Source: Cordylochernes scorpioides (taxonomy: Eukaryota > Arthropoda > Arachnida > Pseudoscorpiones > Chernetidae). Taken from it: a DNA stretch of 64,000 nt. Shown here one piece after another: positions 23,251 through 36,682 of the stretch. A program made the translations under genes and the position numbers. The notes beneath the pieces were generated by a model. The model was not told the origin of the DNA. It ran no database searches and saw only the letters and a program-made list of their open reading frames with translations. Position 1 is the stretch's first letter; each line of letters starts with the position of its first letter. The stretch is taken from assembly GCA_030710605.1 (NCBI GenBank), contig CP092872.1, positions 10,019,916 through 10,083,915 on the forward strand, in the 5' to 3' direction.

Positions 23251-23579
23251 AATTGACCCGTGTGCATATCTACCTAGGTGAATATATTTAGATAAGATTT
23301 TTATAATTGTTTGTTATTAGCATTATCTATTTGTTTGCATCAGCATAATTTAATCTAATCTTTGATAGAGGGCGCTGTTCGTGAGCTAAGTAGAATAATT
23401 TGAATATATAGTTTTAATAATTGATTTATATATTTTTTAAAATAGCCTATAGTCTTCCCCATATTTTTTTACCTATGTATGGAAATTTTGGTTTGAATTA
23501 GGTGAACTACTGCGAATTTGTATACCGGACATACAAACAAGCAAACATACAAACATTGATTTTTATATATATAGATAGA
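23251..23579 (+). mobile_element. Short insertion present only in copy B, resembling an RTE-type SINE
   Basis: Copy A reads straight through (TATATAATGTTCTCTT at about 2331-2346), whereas copy B has about 329 extra bases starting TTGACCCGTGTGCATATC and ending in ACATACAAACAAGCAAACAT followed by an ATATATAGATAGAT tail. The ACAAACAAACA-plus-TATA tail is typical of the 3' ends of RTE-derived short elements in arthropods. No clear target duplication could be fixed because the site is itself A+T-rich. Confidence 0.45.
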
Positions 23580-25280
23580 TGTTCTCTTAACTATGCTTCA
23601 AAGAGCCATTTCTCTTAATTTCTCTTTAAAACACTTTTTTTCTACTTTAAATATCATATTTTAAAAAGAAATTAGTCTTTTTCATGATGTTTTGAAAAGC
23701 TCATTTTGAAGGCTGAAATTTGTTGCCTGACCAAATCCTATTATAGAGGTTGATTCTACACGGCCTAAGTACAATTTGTTATTCCTTGATGTAGGGCCTA
23801 ACACTGGTATTTCCTTCTAATTTAATAAATTTTTACCAAATAAAATATGCTAATGAAATGGACCCTATTAATTGAAAAAAAAAGTTTTAGAAATAGTATA
23901 AGTCATGCATTGTAGATTAGACCATATCCCTGTAGCTAGAAAAGGACAAATTAAACCGAAATCGAATATAAATGCTCTTCAAAAGGAATATAAGGAAATA
24001 AAAGCTTTGAGAAAAGAGCAAAGCAATAGAAGAAAATGTGCCTAAATCAAAGGCCTTATTCACTGTTGCTTTTTGAAAACTGGGATATAAATTACTAAAG
24101 GCAAAAAAGCCATGGATTTCATAAGATTAAATAAAGAGGGAAGCGGGTAATCCAATAGAGTTATTAATTTCTTGATATCCCTATATGGTAAAAGCATAAA
24201 GCAAAAATATTTGAAATTAAATTAAACTAGAAGAACTTGACAAATAAAAGATACTTTCAATATGCAAATCAAAACAAAAGAAAGTCCCTATACATTCCCA
24301 ATGTTTTGAAAAATAAGAACAAATGGAACTTTTACCCAAAGAAATTAAAAGAGGTAGATAGAATATGGTGAGCTCCATGTGGTAATAAAGGAAATCAAGG
24401 ATATTTTGTTATTAAAGCAAATATAGAAGGCTTCGTAATTATTAGAAGAAATAGGTATTGTATTTATTAAACATATTTTTATAGTTTACTAATTGAATCT
24501 TTGAAAGAAACTGATGAATATTTCACAAATACTGAAACAAAAATTCTATGCAATCTTATTAAAAAGGGGCTTTGATTCCATTTCATAAATTTCTGCATTT
24601 AAATTGGATTAAAATGAAAATTAGATTCAAATATTATATTGTGAAAAATGTATTACCAAGGCACTCTAAATAGGATAGTTATATATATATAACTATATAT
24701 TGGCAGAAAGAGCTATATTAAATATGCAGATGGCATTGAATTTATATGAATTTACTTAGCTTGAAAGCATTTTAAATGAGAATGGAAATGCCTTTTCAAG
24801 CCTGAACTTTAGAAAATAAAAAGCTTATTCAATTTCCTAATTATGCAGTGATATCTCCAGTAGAGAGGTTAGCCATCATGAAGCCTTATTTAAACCTAGA
24901 GTAAGCCAAATTTTGATAACATAGAAGCTGATACTGTATAAGGGCATTTTGGGTTCAAAGTTGACTATTTTGGATGGGTTACCAATATGCTATGAAGAGC
25001 CCCATCCACTCTTGGTTTGAAATCAGTTTACCTTCTTCTTGATGAACTTTTAGTTTTGAATAATAAGTTCCATCTCCATTGTGAATGATGCTATTGTCTC
25101 ACCACTCCTTGTTGGTCCTCGCCTGCTATTTAACAAATCCACACTATTGAAGACTTGCCTATATTGTAGCTAACACTCATATGTGACATACCTGATTACA
25201 GCTCTGCTCCAGGATTTAGATAAGGGATTCTTGATCATTGTTTTAAAATAAATGATGATACACAGGATCAGCATAGAAAA

Positions 25281-27293
25281 ATGTCAGAGCTTTCAAAAAA
25301 TATCAAAGCACAGAAGATTCAATCTTTTACTTCGTTCAACAAATCCAGGACAGCTTCCATCATAAACCTACAGAATCCACTATAGCAGCCTTCATTGACC
25401 TTTCCCAAGCCTTCGACAGAGTCTGGAAGGAAAAGCTAATTCTCAAACTCGACGAACTTGGAATAGAGGGAAGTATGCTGAGTTGGATCAGCAATTTTCT
25501 ATCCAAACGCACCATACAGGTTAACTTCAACAACATCAAATCAAAAAGCCACTCGTATTTACCAAGGTCTACCCCAAGGATCAATCCTAAGCCCTATTCT
25601 CTTCAATATTTACCTAAATGATGTACACACTTTTATCAAACCGCCAGCTAAAATTGCCCTTTACGCAGATGACATAATCATCTGGGTCTCCAAAAACAAC
25701 CTCTCCGATGCAGAACAATCTCTGAATAAAGCGATGAAAAATCTACAAAAGGTAACTCAGAAACTAAAATTATCCATCAACATCAGCAAATCTGAAATCG
25801 GCCTCTTCACCATCAACAACCACCTTCGCCACTGGACCCCAAATATTTTCTTAAATAATTCAAAACTTCAATATTCAGATTCCCCAAGATATCTTGGTGT
25901 CACACTTGACCCTGCGCTCACTTTTAAAAAACATATTGACACCATGATAAGCAAAGCCAAAAATAGGCTCAAAATCCTGAAAAAAATATCAGGCTTAAAC
26001 TGGGGTGCAAATGCCAATATCTTACGCACAACGTACCTTGCACTCGTAAGACCTATTTTGGAATATGCTACACCAGCCTGGATCAATGCAAGTAAAACTA
26101 ACCTATCCAAAATAGACAGAATCCAAGCAAGCGCAGCTAAAATCATCAGCGGACTTCGAGGATCCTGCCCAAATCGCATTGCTGAACTCGAATTCAACCT
26201 TCTTCCCCTGCACCTAAGGAGAAAAATCTGCTTTTCAAAATTTATAACAAAAAAGATTAACTCTCCAAAAGAACATCTTACAGGAAAATTTATTAGAAAT
26301 TGGGTCCCAAACCAAAGATTAAAACGCCCCACTCCTCTCAACATGGCTCACAACTCTAATCTTTTAGACATCCCAATTAATCCCAAACACAGAACTTCCT
26401 ATCCCCCACACAAAACTCGCAACAAACTCATCTGTTTCCCTCATCTACCAGACAATCCCCACAAACATGAAACTCAGCCAGAATTACTTAAAGCTCTTGG
26501 CCTCCAAATCATTGAGGAAAATAGCTCCCTCTTTGACATCACAATTTACACTGACGGTAGCCAACTTGAAACTGGACTGTCTGGCAGTGGAATTGCTATC
26601 TACAAAGATAAGATCCTGGAAAAAATCTCCCTCTCCCACCCTAGACATCTTTCAGTTTATAAATCAGAACTCTCTGCTATAGATACGGCTCTAAAAGACA
26701 TCAACATCAACTCGCCAAGCAAAATAATAATCTACTCCGACTCAAGAGCAGCCATTTATACCCTTCAAAGCTGCTTCTCCAGTCAAGAACCTCTCCTCAA
26801 GAACATTGCTAAGTCTGTAAACCGACTCCTAGCCAACAGCTCAGTCACAGTGCAATGGCTTCCAGCTCACGTTGGAATTCCTGGTAATGAGCTGGCAGAC
26901 TCTCTGGCAAAGGCTGGAGCTCTTGGCCTACCTGAAGCAAGAGAATCCACCACCCAACTGGACGAAAGAGACCTCCTCCGTACCATCAAAACCCAATGCC
27001 TGCAGGAATGGAGGTCTGATGCTGCACAGTATGACTGGTACAGAGCAGGAGGGACAAGCACCGGTTCTGTCCTCCCAAGAGAACAACAGTCTTTGATTTC
27101 CAGACTTAAGTCTGGTCATCTACGGACAATGACTTTCCAGAATGGTTGCAAGGTTTTCCCACTATGTACCAAGTGCAATTCTCAGCCTGCAACCCCAAGA
27201 CATATTATTGACTGTATTGACTCATCCATTGATGAGCTCTACTCTTCCCCGGCAGACACCATAAAAAATCTCAAGCTTGATACCTTAGTGTGA
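25281..27293 (+). pseudogene. LINE ORF2 with RT, RNase H and zinc knuckle (copy B)
   Basis: Counterpart of 4043-6051. One extra A in the run at 25553-25557 breaks the frame between RT motif A and the LPQGS block; YADD is at 25662-25673. From 25734 the frame stays open for 519 codons through RNase H and the CTKC knuckle to the stop at 27291-27293, so the 3' frameshift of copy A (near 5787) is absent here. The 5' end is truncated as in copy A. The two copies therefore carry different single-base breaks. Confidence 0.9.
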
Positions 27294-27768
27294 TTGAGTG
27301 GAGATAAGAAAGAAGAAGAAACTCGATGAAATGCACCAAAAACTTCGCCGTATCTGCCCGAGATTGGTCAACAGAAAAGGGCCTATTCTTCTCAACGACA
27401 ACGCCCGACCACACGTCTCAACGATCACACAACAAAAGTTGAATGAGTTGGGCTATGAAACTCTTTATCACCCACCATACTCGCCCGACCTCTCGCCTAC
27501 CGACTACCACTTTTTTTAAGCACCTCGCCAACTTTCTGGGTGAGAAATGCTTTAAAAACCAAGGTGATGCCGAAATGGCCTTCAATGAATTCATTGCCTC
27601 CAGAGCTCCAGATTTTTATAAAACTGGAATATACCAGCTTGTTTCTCGTTGGCAAAGATGTATCGATGCCAATGGTTTATATATTGATTAATAAAGGTTT
27701 GCTTGTAACGAGTTATTGCTTTTTAAAGTTGTCACTACAAATAGGCCATTATTTTTGCATCAACCTAA
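27294..27768 (+). pseudogene. C-terminal part of a mariner transposase (copy B)
   Basis: Counterpart of 6053-6523, with the same extra T after the third catalytic Asp. The GAA tail of the LINE is one unit longer here, as expected for slippage in a short repeat. Confidence 0.8.
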
Positions 27769-29629
27769 TAAAAAGAATGACAGTATATTTTCTTCAGTTC
27801 AATCGACTATAATTCAACACTTAATTCAACTATTTTTTGAATAACAAATCAACCTATTTATCTTTAATAGGTATAATTCAACACTCCTTTAAGTGTTGGC
27901 TTCAAAATTTCCTCCAAAATTGTGCACTATCAATGAATGTTGTAATGACTTTATAATCATTTTAATCTCAAGAAGGCCACAATTATATCATTCCTAGAAT
28001 TTTTTAAAGGTGCCATGGGGTACATTGATATAATTCTCACTCTTTCTCACCCTTTCCTGTTCATTTATAGAAGGTTGCTGGCTATTGCATGCAGCATAAT
28101 GAAATTAGAACCTCCAACAAACATTTTTTACCATCATTGTAATGTTTTCTATTTTTTCTTTTCGGTTTTGGCTTGCAAGCTTGTTTACTGAGATGGAATC
28201 TTCTCTTACATCTACTAGATTAAATTAAACTTGTATATTTTATGATGATTCCACCATTAGTTATGAACCTGAAGATATTTCTGATTTAGATGAGTGTGCT
28301 AATATTAGAATAAAGGATAAATTGTTTCTAGCTCACACATACATCATGTATTCAATTTTAAAAACCCCATCGCAAGATACACAAGATCAAAAGATTCACA
28401 AATTCCTCTACAAATAAATTGTGCACTTTGAAGCATTTTGAAACACATATAATATGAATTTCCCCAATAACCATTTTTCAGAAACTAATTTATATACCCA
28501 GCAGTTTTTATCTAAAGTAATTCTTTTTTCAATATCTATAGAATTTAACATGGCTCAAGGTCAGGAATCTGGGCTACCACAAGAAAAAAGAGAGAGAAAT
28601 GACAAAAAAAAAAACCTTTTTGATGTTAAAATTTTTGAATAATATTTAGGCCTCCTTCTAAATATAAAAATTGTGAAATGTATGATTGTGTTTTCTTTTA
28701 GAAAGAATCAAACATTAGTTATATAATATCGTGTGATATGGGATCTTTTTTATACTTTTCGTAAAATTGGCAAATGATGTATAATGGAGAAAACCAATCT
28801 TACTGATACACTGAGAAGAAACCCTGAGGAGAGTGACAGTGTGACAGAAAAGTCTGGAACTAAATATAAAATTGGTTGATGTAGCCATATATTTTTCCAA
28901 ACCAACTCTCAACCAACAAATGATCTTCAAAACATAAATATTTAGTAAAAGGAAATGAAATGAAAATAATTGGAGTTTGCAAAAGGATTTACAGATACAA
29001 AAAACCTGTCTTGCACCTTAGTATGGTCTCAAACTTCACTTGTTCTCACGCTCAACATAAGCTGAATCTAGCTTCCAATTAAAAAAAAAAACCTCCTCAG
29101 GCAAAGAGAATAAAATTTATTAGAAATAAAAAACTAAATTGGAAAAAGGAGGTGTAGACTTATAAAATGATTATCAAGATGAGAGAAAATTTCTTAAATG
29201 ATGGAGAAAAGTATTTATAAGGATGATTCATGGAACTTTTGTAATACCTATATCATTTCTAGAAAAAATATTGAGGGAGAAGTATACCAGGTATCCATAT
29301 GTTTCCCGTAATAAAGGTGTATGCTTTGGCTGCTAGAGTGAGCATAAAGAAATGTTAATAGTATATATATTCAGATTTTTTAAAATAACAGATTAAAAAT
29401 TTGTATGTATGTGTCTGTTTGTTTGTATTTTGTGTAAATATATATATGATTAAATTATTTGAAAATGAATGTCCATTTTCCTCATTCCTTTTGCCTTAAA
29501 ATTTTAAAAGTTCAATTTTATAGCTTCTAAATATCTATATTTACCTTTCATTAATTTAAATGGTTTCACATCCATATGGCTATTTCTTAAAATGAAGCCT
29601 TCAAAGTATTTTATTAATTAAAATATCAT
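27769..29629. other. Stretch between nested elements, counterpart of 6524-8389
   Basis: No gene recognised; a few substitutions and short indels against copy A. Confidence 0.5.
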
Positions 29630-31225
29630 CTTTCTTATCTCCATTAAAAAATATCAGGGTATCAAGTCTGTAGAGCTTGAGATTTTTGATGGTGTCTACT
29701 AGGGATGACTCAATGGATGAACAGGTTAAGGTTAAGGATGTGCAGGTTAAGAATTGCACTTAGTACATGTGGGAAAAACTTGCAAAAAGTCATTGTCTGT
29801 AGATGACCAGACTCAAGTTTGGAAATCAAGGACTGCTCTTCCCTTGGGAGGACAGAATTGGTGCTTGTCCCTCCTGCTCTGTACCAGTCATGTGCAGCAG
29901 TGGATTTCCATTCTTGCTGGCATTGGGCCATTGTCTGCCAGTTCATTTCCAGGAATTCCAAAATGATCTGTAAGCCATTTTACTGTGACAGCTGTTGGCT
30001 GGGAGTTAGTTTACAGATTTTTCAATGCTCTTGAGAAGTTCTTGATTGGAAAAACAGGTTTGAAGGGTATAAATGGCTGCTCTTGAATCGGAGTCGATTA
30101 TTATTTTACTTGGTGAATTGATGTTGTTTTAAGTGCAGTGTCTATTGCAAATAGTTCTAATTTGTAAACTGAGAGGTGTCTAGGATGTGAAAGGGAGATT
30201 TTTTCAAGGATTGTATCTTTGTAAATGGCAATACCATTACCAGACAGTTGAGGTTCAAGTTGCCTACCATCAGTGTAAATTGCTATTTCAAAGAGGGAGC
30301 TATTTTCTTCAATGATTTGAAGGCCAAGAGCTTCCAGTAATTATGGCCAGTTTCATGTTTGTGGGTTGACTGGGAGATGAGGTATACAGGTGAGTTTATT
30401 CCGAGTTCTGTATGGAGGTTAGAAAGTTTTGTGTTTAGGATTAATTGGGATATCTAAAAGATGAGAATTGTAAGCCATGTTGAGAGGAGTGGGGCTTTTT
30501 TTCTTTGATTTAAATCCCAATTTTGAATAAAATTTCTGTAAGGTGTTCTTTGGGAGAAATAATCTTTTTAAATATGAATTTTGAGAAGCAGATTTTTCTC
30601 CTGAGATGCCGGGAAAGAAAGTTAGATTCGAGTTCAGCAATGTGATTCAGGAAAGATCCTCAAAGCCCTAAAATGATTTTAGCTACACTGGCTTGAATTC
30701 TGTCTATTTTAGATGATTGCTTTTGCTTGAATTGATCTAGGATCGGGCAGCATATTCTAAAATATGCCTAAAGAGTGTAAGGTAAGTTCTTCATAAGATA
30801 TTGGCATTTGCACCCCAGTTTAAGCCTGATATTTTTCGAAAATTCAGAGTATTATTAGCTTTGTGTATCATGGTGTCAACATATTTTTTAAAGGTGAGAG
30901 GAGGGTCAAGTGTGAAAACAAGATATCATGGGGAATCCAAATATTTGATTATTGAAGTATTCAAAAAAAATTTTGGGGTCCAGTGGCGAAGGTGATTGTT
31001 AATGAAGAGGCCAATCTCAGATTTGATGATGTTAATAGATAATTTGGTTTTGGATTACCTTTTGTAGATAATTCATAACCTTGTTCAGAGAGTATTCTGC
31101 ATCTAAGAGGTTGTTTTTGGAGACCCAGATGATTTATGTTAAAGAGAATAGAGCTTAGAATTGACCCTTGGGGTAGACTTTGGTAAATACAGGTAGTTTT
31201 GATATATTGTTGTTGAAATATCTTA
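29630..31225 (-). pseudogene. Inverted decayed LINE copy (copy B)
   Basis: Counterpart of 8390-9985, with the same order of RT, RNase H and 3' tail on the minus strand and the same disruptions. Confidence 0.8.
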
Positions 31226-31434
31226 GAATCTTGAGCTAATAATTCTTATTCTTTAAAGTTAATATCCATTTGTTATACTCTATGCATACTATTTAAATTA
31301 TGTTGCTCAGTTTTTAATATGTTGAACCCTTATTATAACAACTTTTCCAAGATTTAAGTTCTAATTGATTTAACCATAGTTATAACAATTTAGAATCTGC
31401 CCCAAATGATGTTGTTATAGCAAGGTTTGACTAT

Positions 31435-32435
31435 ATTATAGTAATCTCAGAGTAAAAAACTCATTTATGGGTGAAGCTAAGAGTCTTATAGTCATAAAGC
31501 CAGGTGAAGGAACAAAAAAAATCTCACCTTCAAATTTGATAAAATATTCTATTTAAACAAAAGAGGAAAGGAGGAGGAGGAAAATAATTTTTGCTTGTTT
31601 TTAACTTCACCATTTCCCTTCCTCCTCTGCATAGGCATAGCAATCAATCAGTTTTTTTAGTAATCATATTAGTGATGATAACATTAGAATTAATCGGTTT
31701 GCCATTTAAATGTGTGTATTTATAATTATTCAAATGATTGATCTTTATTGCACCATTTAAAAAATTGACCTTTATTTAGAATAAACTGGTATTAGTGGCA
31801 AATATGATGTAAAACATTCCAAGTTATCAAGCTTTCTTCAATACACTAATCATTAGATTAGAAAGGAAGATGCCCCCCCTGGAAAAAGACAATTGATTTT
31901 TTTATTCTTTTTAACCTAGAATTCCCTAATGTTTATGTGACATAGTTGATTATTCTCAATGTTTTATAATCTAGATAGTTTTTTAAACAACCTTGAATTG
32001 TTCTACAACTTCAGATTTCATATAATTTTTCTATTAATGACATTTTTTATTCTTACCTAGCATTTTTGGAGATTTCTAGTTTTACCTGTGTTGGCATGTC
32101 AGACCCATATAAAGTCATATGTATATGTAGCCTTTTATACTATTCATTCTCTCATCTTGTTTCATTGCTTTCTGGGCAATGAGCATCCATCCATGAAATT
32201 TGGTTTTGATAATGGTATTCTTGATCCTATTTCATCTTTAGTCGAGTTGTCTAAATAGTTGAAACTTATCTTTTGGGATATAGATTACTAAAATTTAATA
32301 CTTTGATGTATTTATTCATACCTATCCACTAACTTTAATCACACACAGGTAAACCTTTCACTTTTCTCCTTGCTGTTGCTTCATAAAAAAATATATTAAG
32401 AAAACAATTTTATGCATAACAACATTCACATTTAG
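31435..32435. other. A+T-rich stretch without a gene, counterpart of 10197-11198
   Basis: No gene seen. Includes the same purine-rich and pyrimidine-rich pair near 31563 and 31615. Confidence 0.5.
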
Positions 32436-33389
32436 CTCTTTCTGGTCCACATGCCCTTTACTTACAACAGTGTAGAGGTTGCTATCTACTTGTATGTAAC
32501 ACTATTTATTTGTATAGCTCTCCTTAAATCTTGATATTACTAAATATAATAGAAAAAAATCATGTTTCACAATGGAAATATATTTATTAGTGCGTAAAAC
32601 TAAATAAAAACATAATATATATTTATTTTTACTTTAATAAACTATAGTTGAAAATTCGAATCATTTTTTAAATATAGTGTTTATGGAAGCTATCCCCCAA
32701 ATGAAGATCTGGTTTGTCGCTACAGGTTTCACAATAAAAACCTGTTCTTTTCCATCAGGTGGGGATGGGGAAGAACAGACTTTACAGTCTTTGGTCTTGA
32801 TGTTAGCATTATGGAACTGAATGTTCATTCTTTCCAAGCCTGCTGAAGCTTTCATACATTTTGGATGTTCATTCTGCCATGGTTACACAAGCTCTTTCAC
32901 TAACTATTCCCAGTATTTTTTGTGACAGATTGTCCTTAGCCAATTATTTTTCTTGTTTTGGCTATATATGATGTATGAGTTGACAGCAGCCACTTCTAGA
33001 CCCCCAAAAGCAATTTTCTCTACCATCTACAGTTATTCTGAGAAAGTTTATATTGCACAATAATGGTTAGCAATATCCACATCTTTCATATTCGAAGTGT
33101 AGTCAATAATAGTAGTTCGCTTTTGAATTTCTTCTGAGCCACGTCTAATTTGCCTGGTGACTTTTTTGAAGCTTTGTGGAATTAAGATACACAAGATGGA
33201 CCACATGCTTATCCTCCAAAAGAGCGCAAGTAGGTTTTTTTCTTTCTGAAGACAAGAGTGTTGTACCACTGAAAGTCGTGGTTTTATTAGTTCCTGTGAC
33301 ATTCCCGTCTGTTTGACATAATAATCCAAATTAGGTAACTCTACATTTTAGAAAGTTCATCAATATGAATAAAATTTGTGTAGAAACTA

Positions 33390-34468
33390 CAGTCGAACCT
33401 CTTTAATTCAACACCCCAAGGGATCAGAGCTTTCGGTTGAATTAAAGGAAGTGTTGAATTAAGGTTAGATGATTAGTTAATCATCTAACTCACGAAAATA
33501 ATATTTTTAAAAATTTGCTCTGTAATATAGATTAATGGTATTAATTGAAACCATTGTATGTGTACTTTTTTGTATTTATTTTTTTATTTTGATGATTAAC
33601 TCTCAGTATCAGGGACAAAATGGCAATAATACATATTTTTGAAACATAAATAATTACAAATAAAATTTATTCTAATTGAAGAATATAGCAGTTGAAAGGA
33701 AAATAATATGGAAAATAAAAAGAAAATTTTAAAATAATCATGAATATCTTTTTAAAAATTCCTTTATAGATGTCTGCCTTTTCACTGAAATCCTATTCAA
33801 AATGTATTCCAGATGGTCTATTAAAAAAAATGCATGTCTTTCTTCCTCTGGAATGTGCTTTAAATAACAAAGAGCTTTTATTATATTAAAGGCATCCACT
33901 GCTGCTGCAGGTGTTATTGATTTTGTCTTTAAATATTTTATAATAACATGGAAATGGAATATTGAAATAAAATGTTATCATAATAATTGAGCTACATTTT
34001 ATGAAGATTTATTTATTTAAAAAGAAATTATTTGTAAATTTTGAAATAACACTAAAATATTTCAATGCTGAAAATTAAAAAGAAAATAATATTATTAATT
34101 AGCGCACAAAGCCTAAATTCCCGCGTAAAAAAAAACAAAAACAATAACACTTGCGACATTGCGCAACGGCACTACAAAGTGAAACTTAAACTAACAGAAA
34201 CCAAAAGTGCGCAGTCGCGATCCTATCGGCGCCCGCCGATGCCGATCGTCGCCGCCGTAATACCGTTTAGCGGTAAAGTTGTATGTAAAAAAACATTCAA
34301 CTGTCGAAATTCGAATTTTTAAATGGTCGAACTATCGGAACTGTCGTATTATCGATACTGTCGAATTACGGTTTGTTATTTGATAGGCCGGAGGTCGGGA
34401 CATCAGAATATGGTCGAATTAAGGTAGAGTGTCGAATTTGCGTGTGTCGAATTAACGAAGTTATACTG
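33390..34468. mobile_element. 1079-bp CAGT-terminus transposon, present only in copy B
   Basis: Left end CAGTCGAACCTCTTTAATTC, inverted right end CAGTATAACTTCGTTAATTC, flanked by TA on both sides (33388-33389 and 34469-34470). Copy A has the uninterrupted site with one TA (near 12154). No transposase is recognisable, so it is a non-autonomous pogo/Tigger-type element. The right part (34200-34260) is unusually G+C-rich. Relatives of its ends occur at 48284-48359 and 55667-55698. Confidence 0.88.
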
Positions 34469-34919
34469 TATGTGAAAATATGGAAACCGGTTTATATTTG
34501 ATTAGGATTCTGCTGGAGCATAGTAAGTAGATGAATCACATTCATTGAAGTAAATGCCAGATCTAGTCATATTAGAGTTGAAGTAGTTTTACTACCTAGA
34601 TATAGCATAAAATAATATAAGCGACCTATTATGAAAGCAGCAAAAACATGTCCAAGCTACATTTGGTAGGCTTTTCCAGGGTTATTGGTTTCAAACCCAA
34701 TTCCTCCGTTGAAACTTACTGTTTCTTCATCAATTGCAAGATTTTGAACCACTAGTAATAATTCTAAGCCTTTTCAATTCAAAAGTCCATAAAATGGGAT
34801 GTGGCGCATAAAATAAATTTGCTTGAAACGATTTTTTTTTTGTGAAAATTGCTAAGAAAAATGACATTTTTATAAAATATTTGAGACCAGTAGGCATTTA
34901 TTGAGGCCAAAGAGGTATA

Positions 34920-36682
34920 CAGTAGTCTCCAATGCCAAAACCGGTCTCTTTAGGAGACGGCCTCTCATCGGAGACTCGGTCATGATAAGTCAGTAATGAT
35001 AAGTTATATGGTATATTCTTTCAACACAAAAATTGGGTGTTTTGCATTATCATATATGTAACCTACATAGGTTTAATAAGTAAACCTTCTATGGAAAACA
35101 CTATTTTGCAGGTTGGCTCTATAATATAGTCAAAATGATTTACTTCAACCCACTTTTTTATATTATATTCCAAAGTTTGATTATCGATGCTCTGCATGCT
35201 CTACATGTTTTAAATATAAGGCCCTTCAAAACTTGGCATCAAATAAGCTTCATTAAAATAGAATTTCTCAATATAGATGACAGCAGGTTGATGAAATGTT
35301 GGAATAAAGTATTTGTTGAAGTAAATCATTTTTATAACTTCCCTTCTACCCTACTATCCAAACACTATATATTATTAAAATCTTGGTTTTTAAAAAATGA
35401 AAAATACTCAATCTATTAGTTATACACATTAAAATAAATTTTACTTATCTTTACAAGGCTCTTAAAAATGTCCTAAATGAGAATCAGCTAAAGAGAATGT
35501 ATAAATTATAATTTCCACCTATTTTAACTTAAACTTTTGCAGGATGCCTTGATCAAATAGCTGACACTTGTAATACTGGGTGCAATTGGGTGATTCATAT
35601 ATTGCCCCAAAATAAAATAACTTCTATTTCATAATTGTGTGTGAATAGACTCATGTTTTGTTTATAATATATGAGGTAACTTTTTTTATTTGAAAATCAA
35701 TTGAAAGAAAACTAATCACATACTTTATAATACCCTAGATTTTCTAATAGACCAATAAGGAGTTATAGTTATTTGCCTTCAAAAAGGTTGGTTAAAACTC
35801 AAAAAGTTATTTTTTTTTGTAAATTTCACCACTAACTGAAAGATCTATTTTTTCAGTAACTTTTTGAACACTATATTATACAATGGTCACATTCATCCAA
35901 ATTAAAATTTTCAAGAGTGAATAATTTTTGCATTGCTCAATTATTTTTTCACATTAAATCTTCAGTTATGTTTCCATCGTATGTTGCAGCATTTTATAAA
36001 CTTTTCAAATAAACAGGGAAGTTTTGAATTATTTTATCAAAATATCAAGCTTTTTTAAAAGCAGTGGCCCCAATATTGGAAATATTTTGAATCGCATATC
36101 GGCCATTTGTACATTTCATTTTCAGATAGTTTTTCCTTTATATAATATAACCCATTTCTAAAAATTCTTAAATATTCTATTTAGTTCTTGATAAAATTGG
36201 GCTATAACAATATTAATTATTCTAGCAATTTGTCGATCGCTAACACCAAATGTCATTTATTAAAACATTTTGTTAATTAAAAAAGTTATAAACCTATATT
36301 CAAAATTTAATTTAATAAATTATAAAATAAAGATCAAATTTCAAAGTGAATAACCTATCATTTGATAAATAGAAAACAAAATGAGATGTTTTGAAATGAC
36401 AAAGAGGGTATAATTCAAAAAGCACTCGTTAATTGCGTAGCAAAAAATTCAACAAAATATTTTATTGAATAATTTCAAATTTGTTATTTTTCAAACATAA
36501 AACGTTGATTTTTATTTTCTAATGGTCGCTAATTAGAGAACAAAAAGTGATTTTTAGTGGTCACTGGTCGCTCACGGAGACAGTCATTCATGGGAGATTC
36601 GTTATAGTAGTAAAACGGGGATATTTTGTTCGTGCCTTACAAGATGGTCGTTCGTGAGGGACTGGCTCATGAGAGACTACTG
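34920..36682. mobile_element. 1763-bp CAGT-terminus transposon inside the piggyBac
   Basis: Left end CAGTAGTCTCCAATGCCAAA, inverted right end CAGTAGTCTCTCATGAGCCA; flanked by TA (34918-34919 and 36683-36684). Both ends carry further GTCTCC/GGAGAC words, so the inverted repeats are long but diverged. A plus-strand ORF of 94 codons at 35135-35419 lies inside but has no recognisable domain. The surrounding piggyBac protein homology continues on either side, which confirms the borders. Confidence 0.85.

Larger units (their letters stand above)
23029..31434. mobile_element. Composite pogo/Tigger-like DNA transposon with nested elements (copy B)
   Basis: Counterpart of 2111-10194, with the same left end after TA (23027-23028). 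At the right end CAGT has mutated (ACTGTATT in copy A, ACTATATT here). It contains the extra 329-bp insertion at 23251-23579 in addition to the LINE, mariner and inverted LINE. Confidence 0.6.
20917..36094. repeat. Duplicated segment, copy B
   Basis: Counterpart of 1-13756. Copy B has two insertions absent from copy A (about 23251-23579 and 33390-34468). The last base that can be compared is 36094, opposite the final base before the gap in copy A. Confidence 0.95.
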
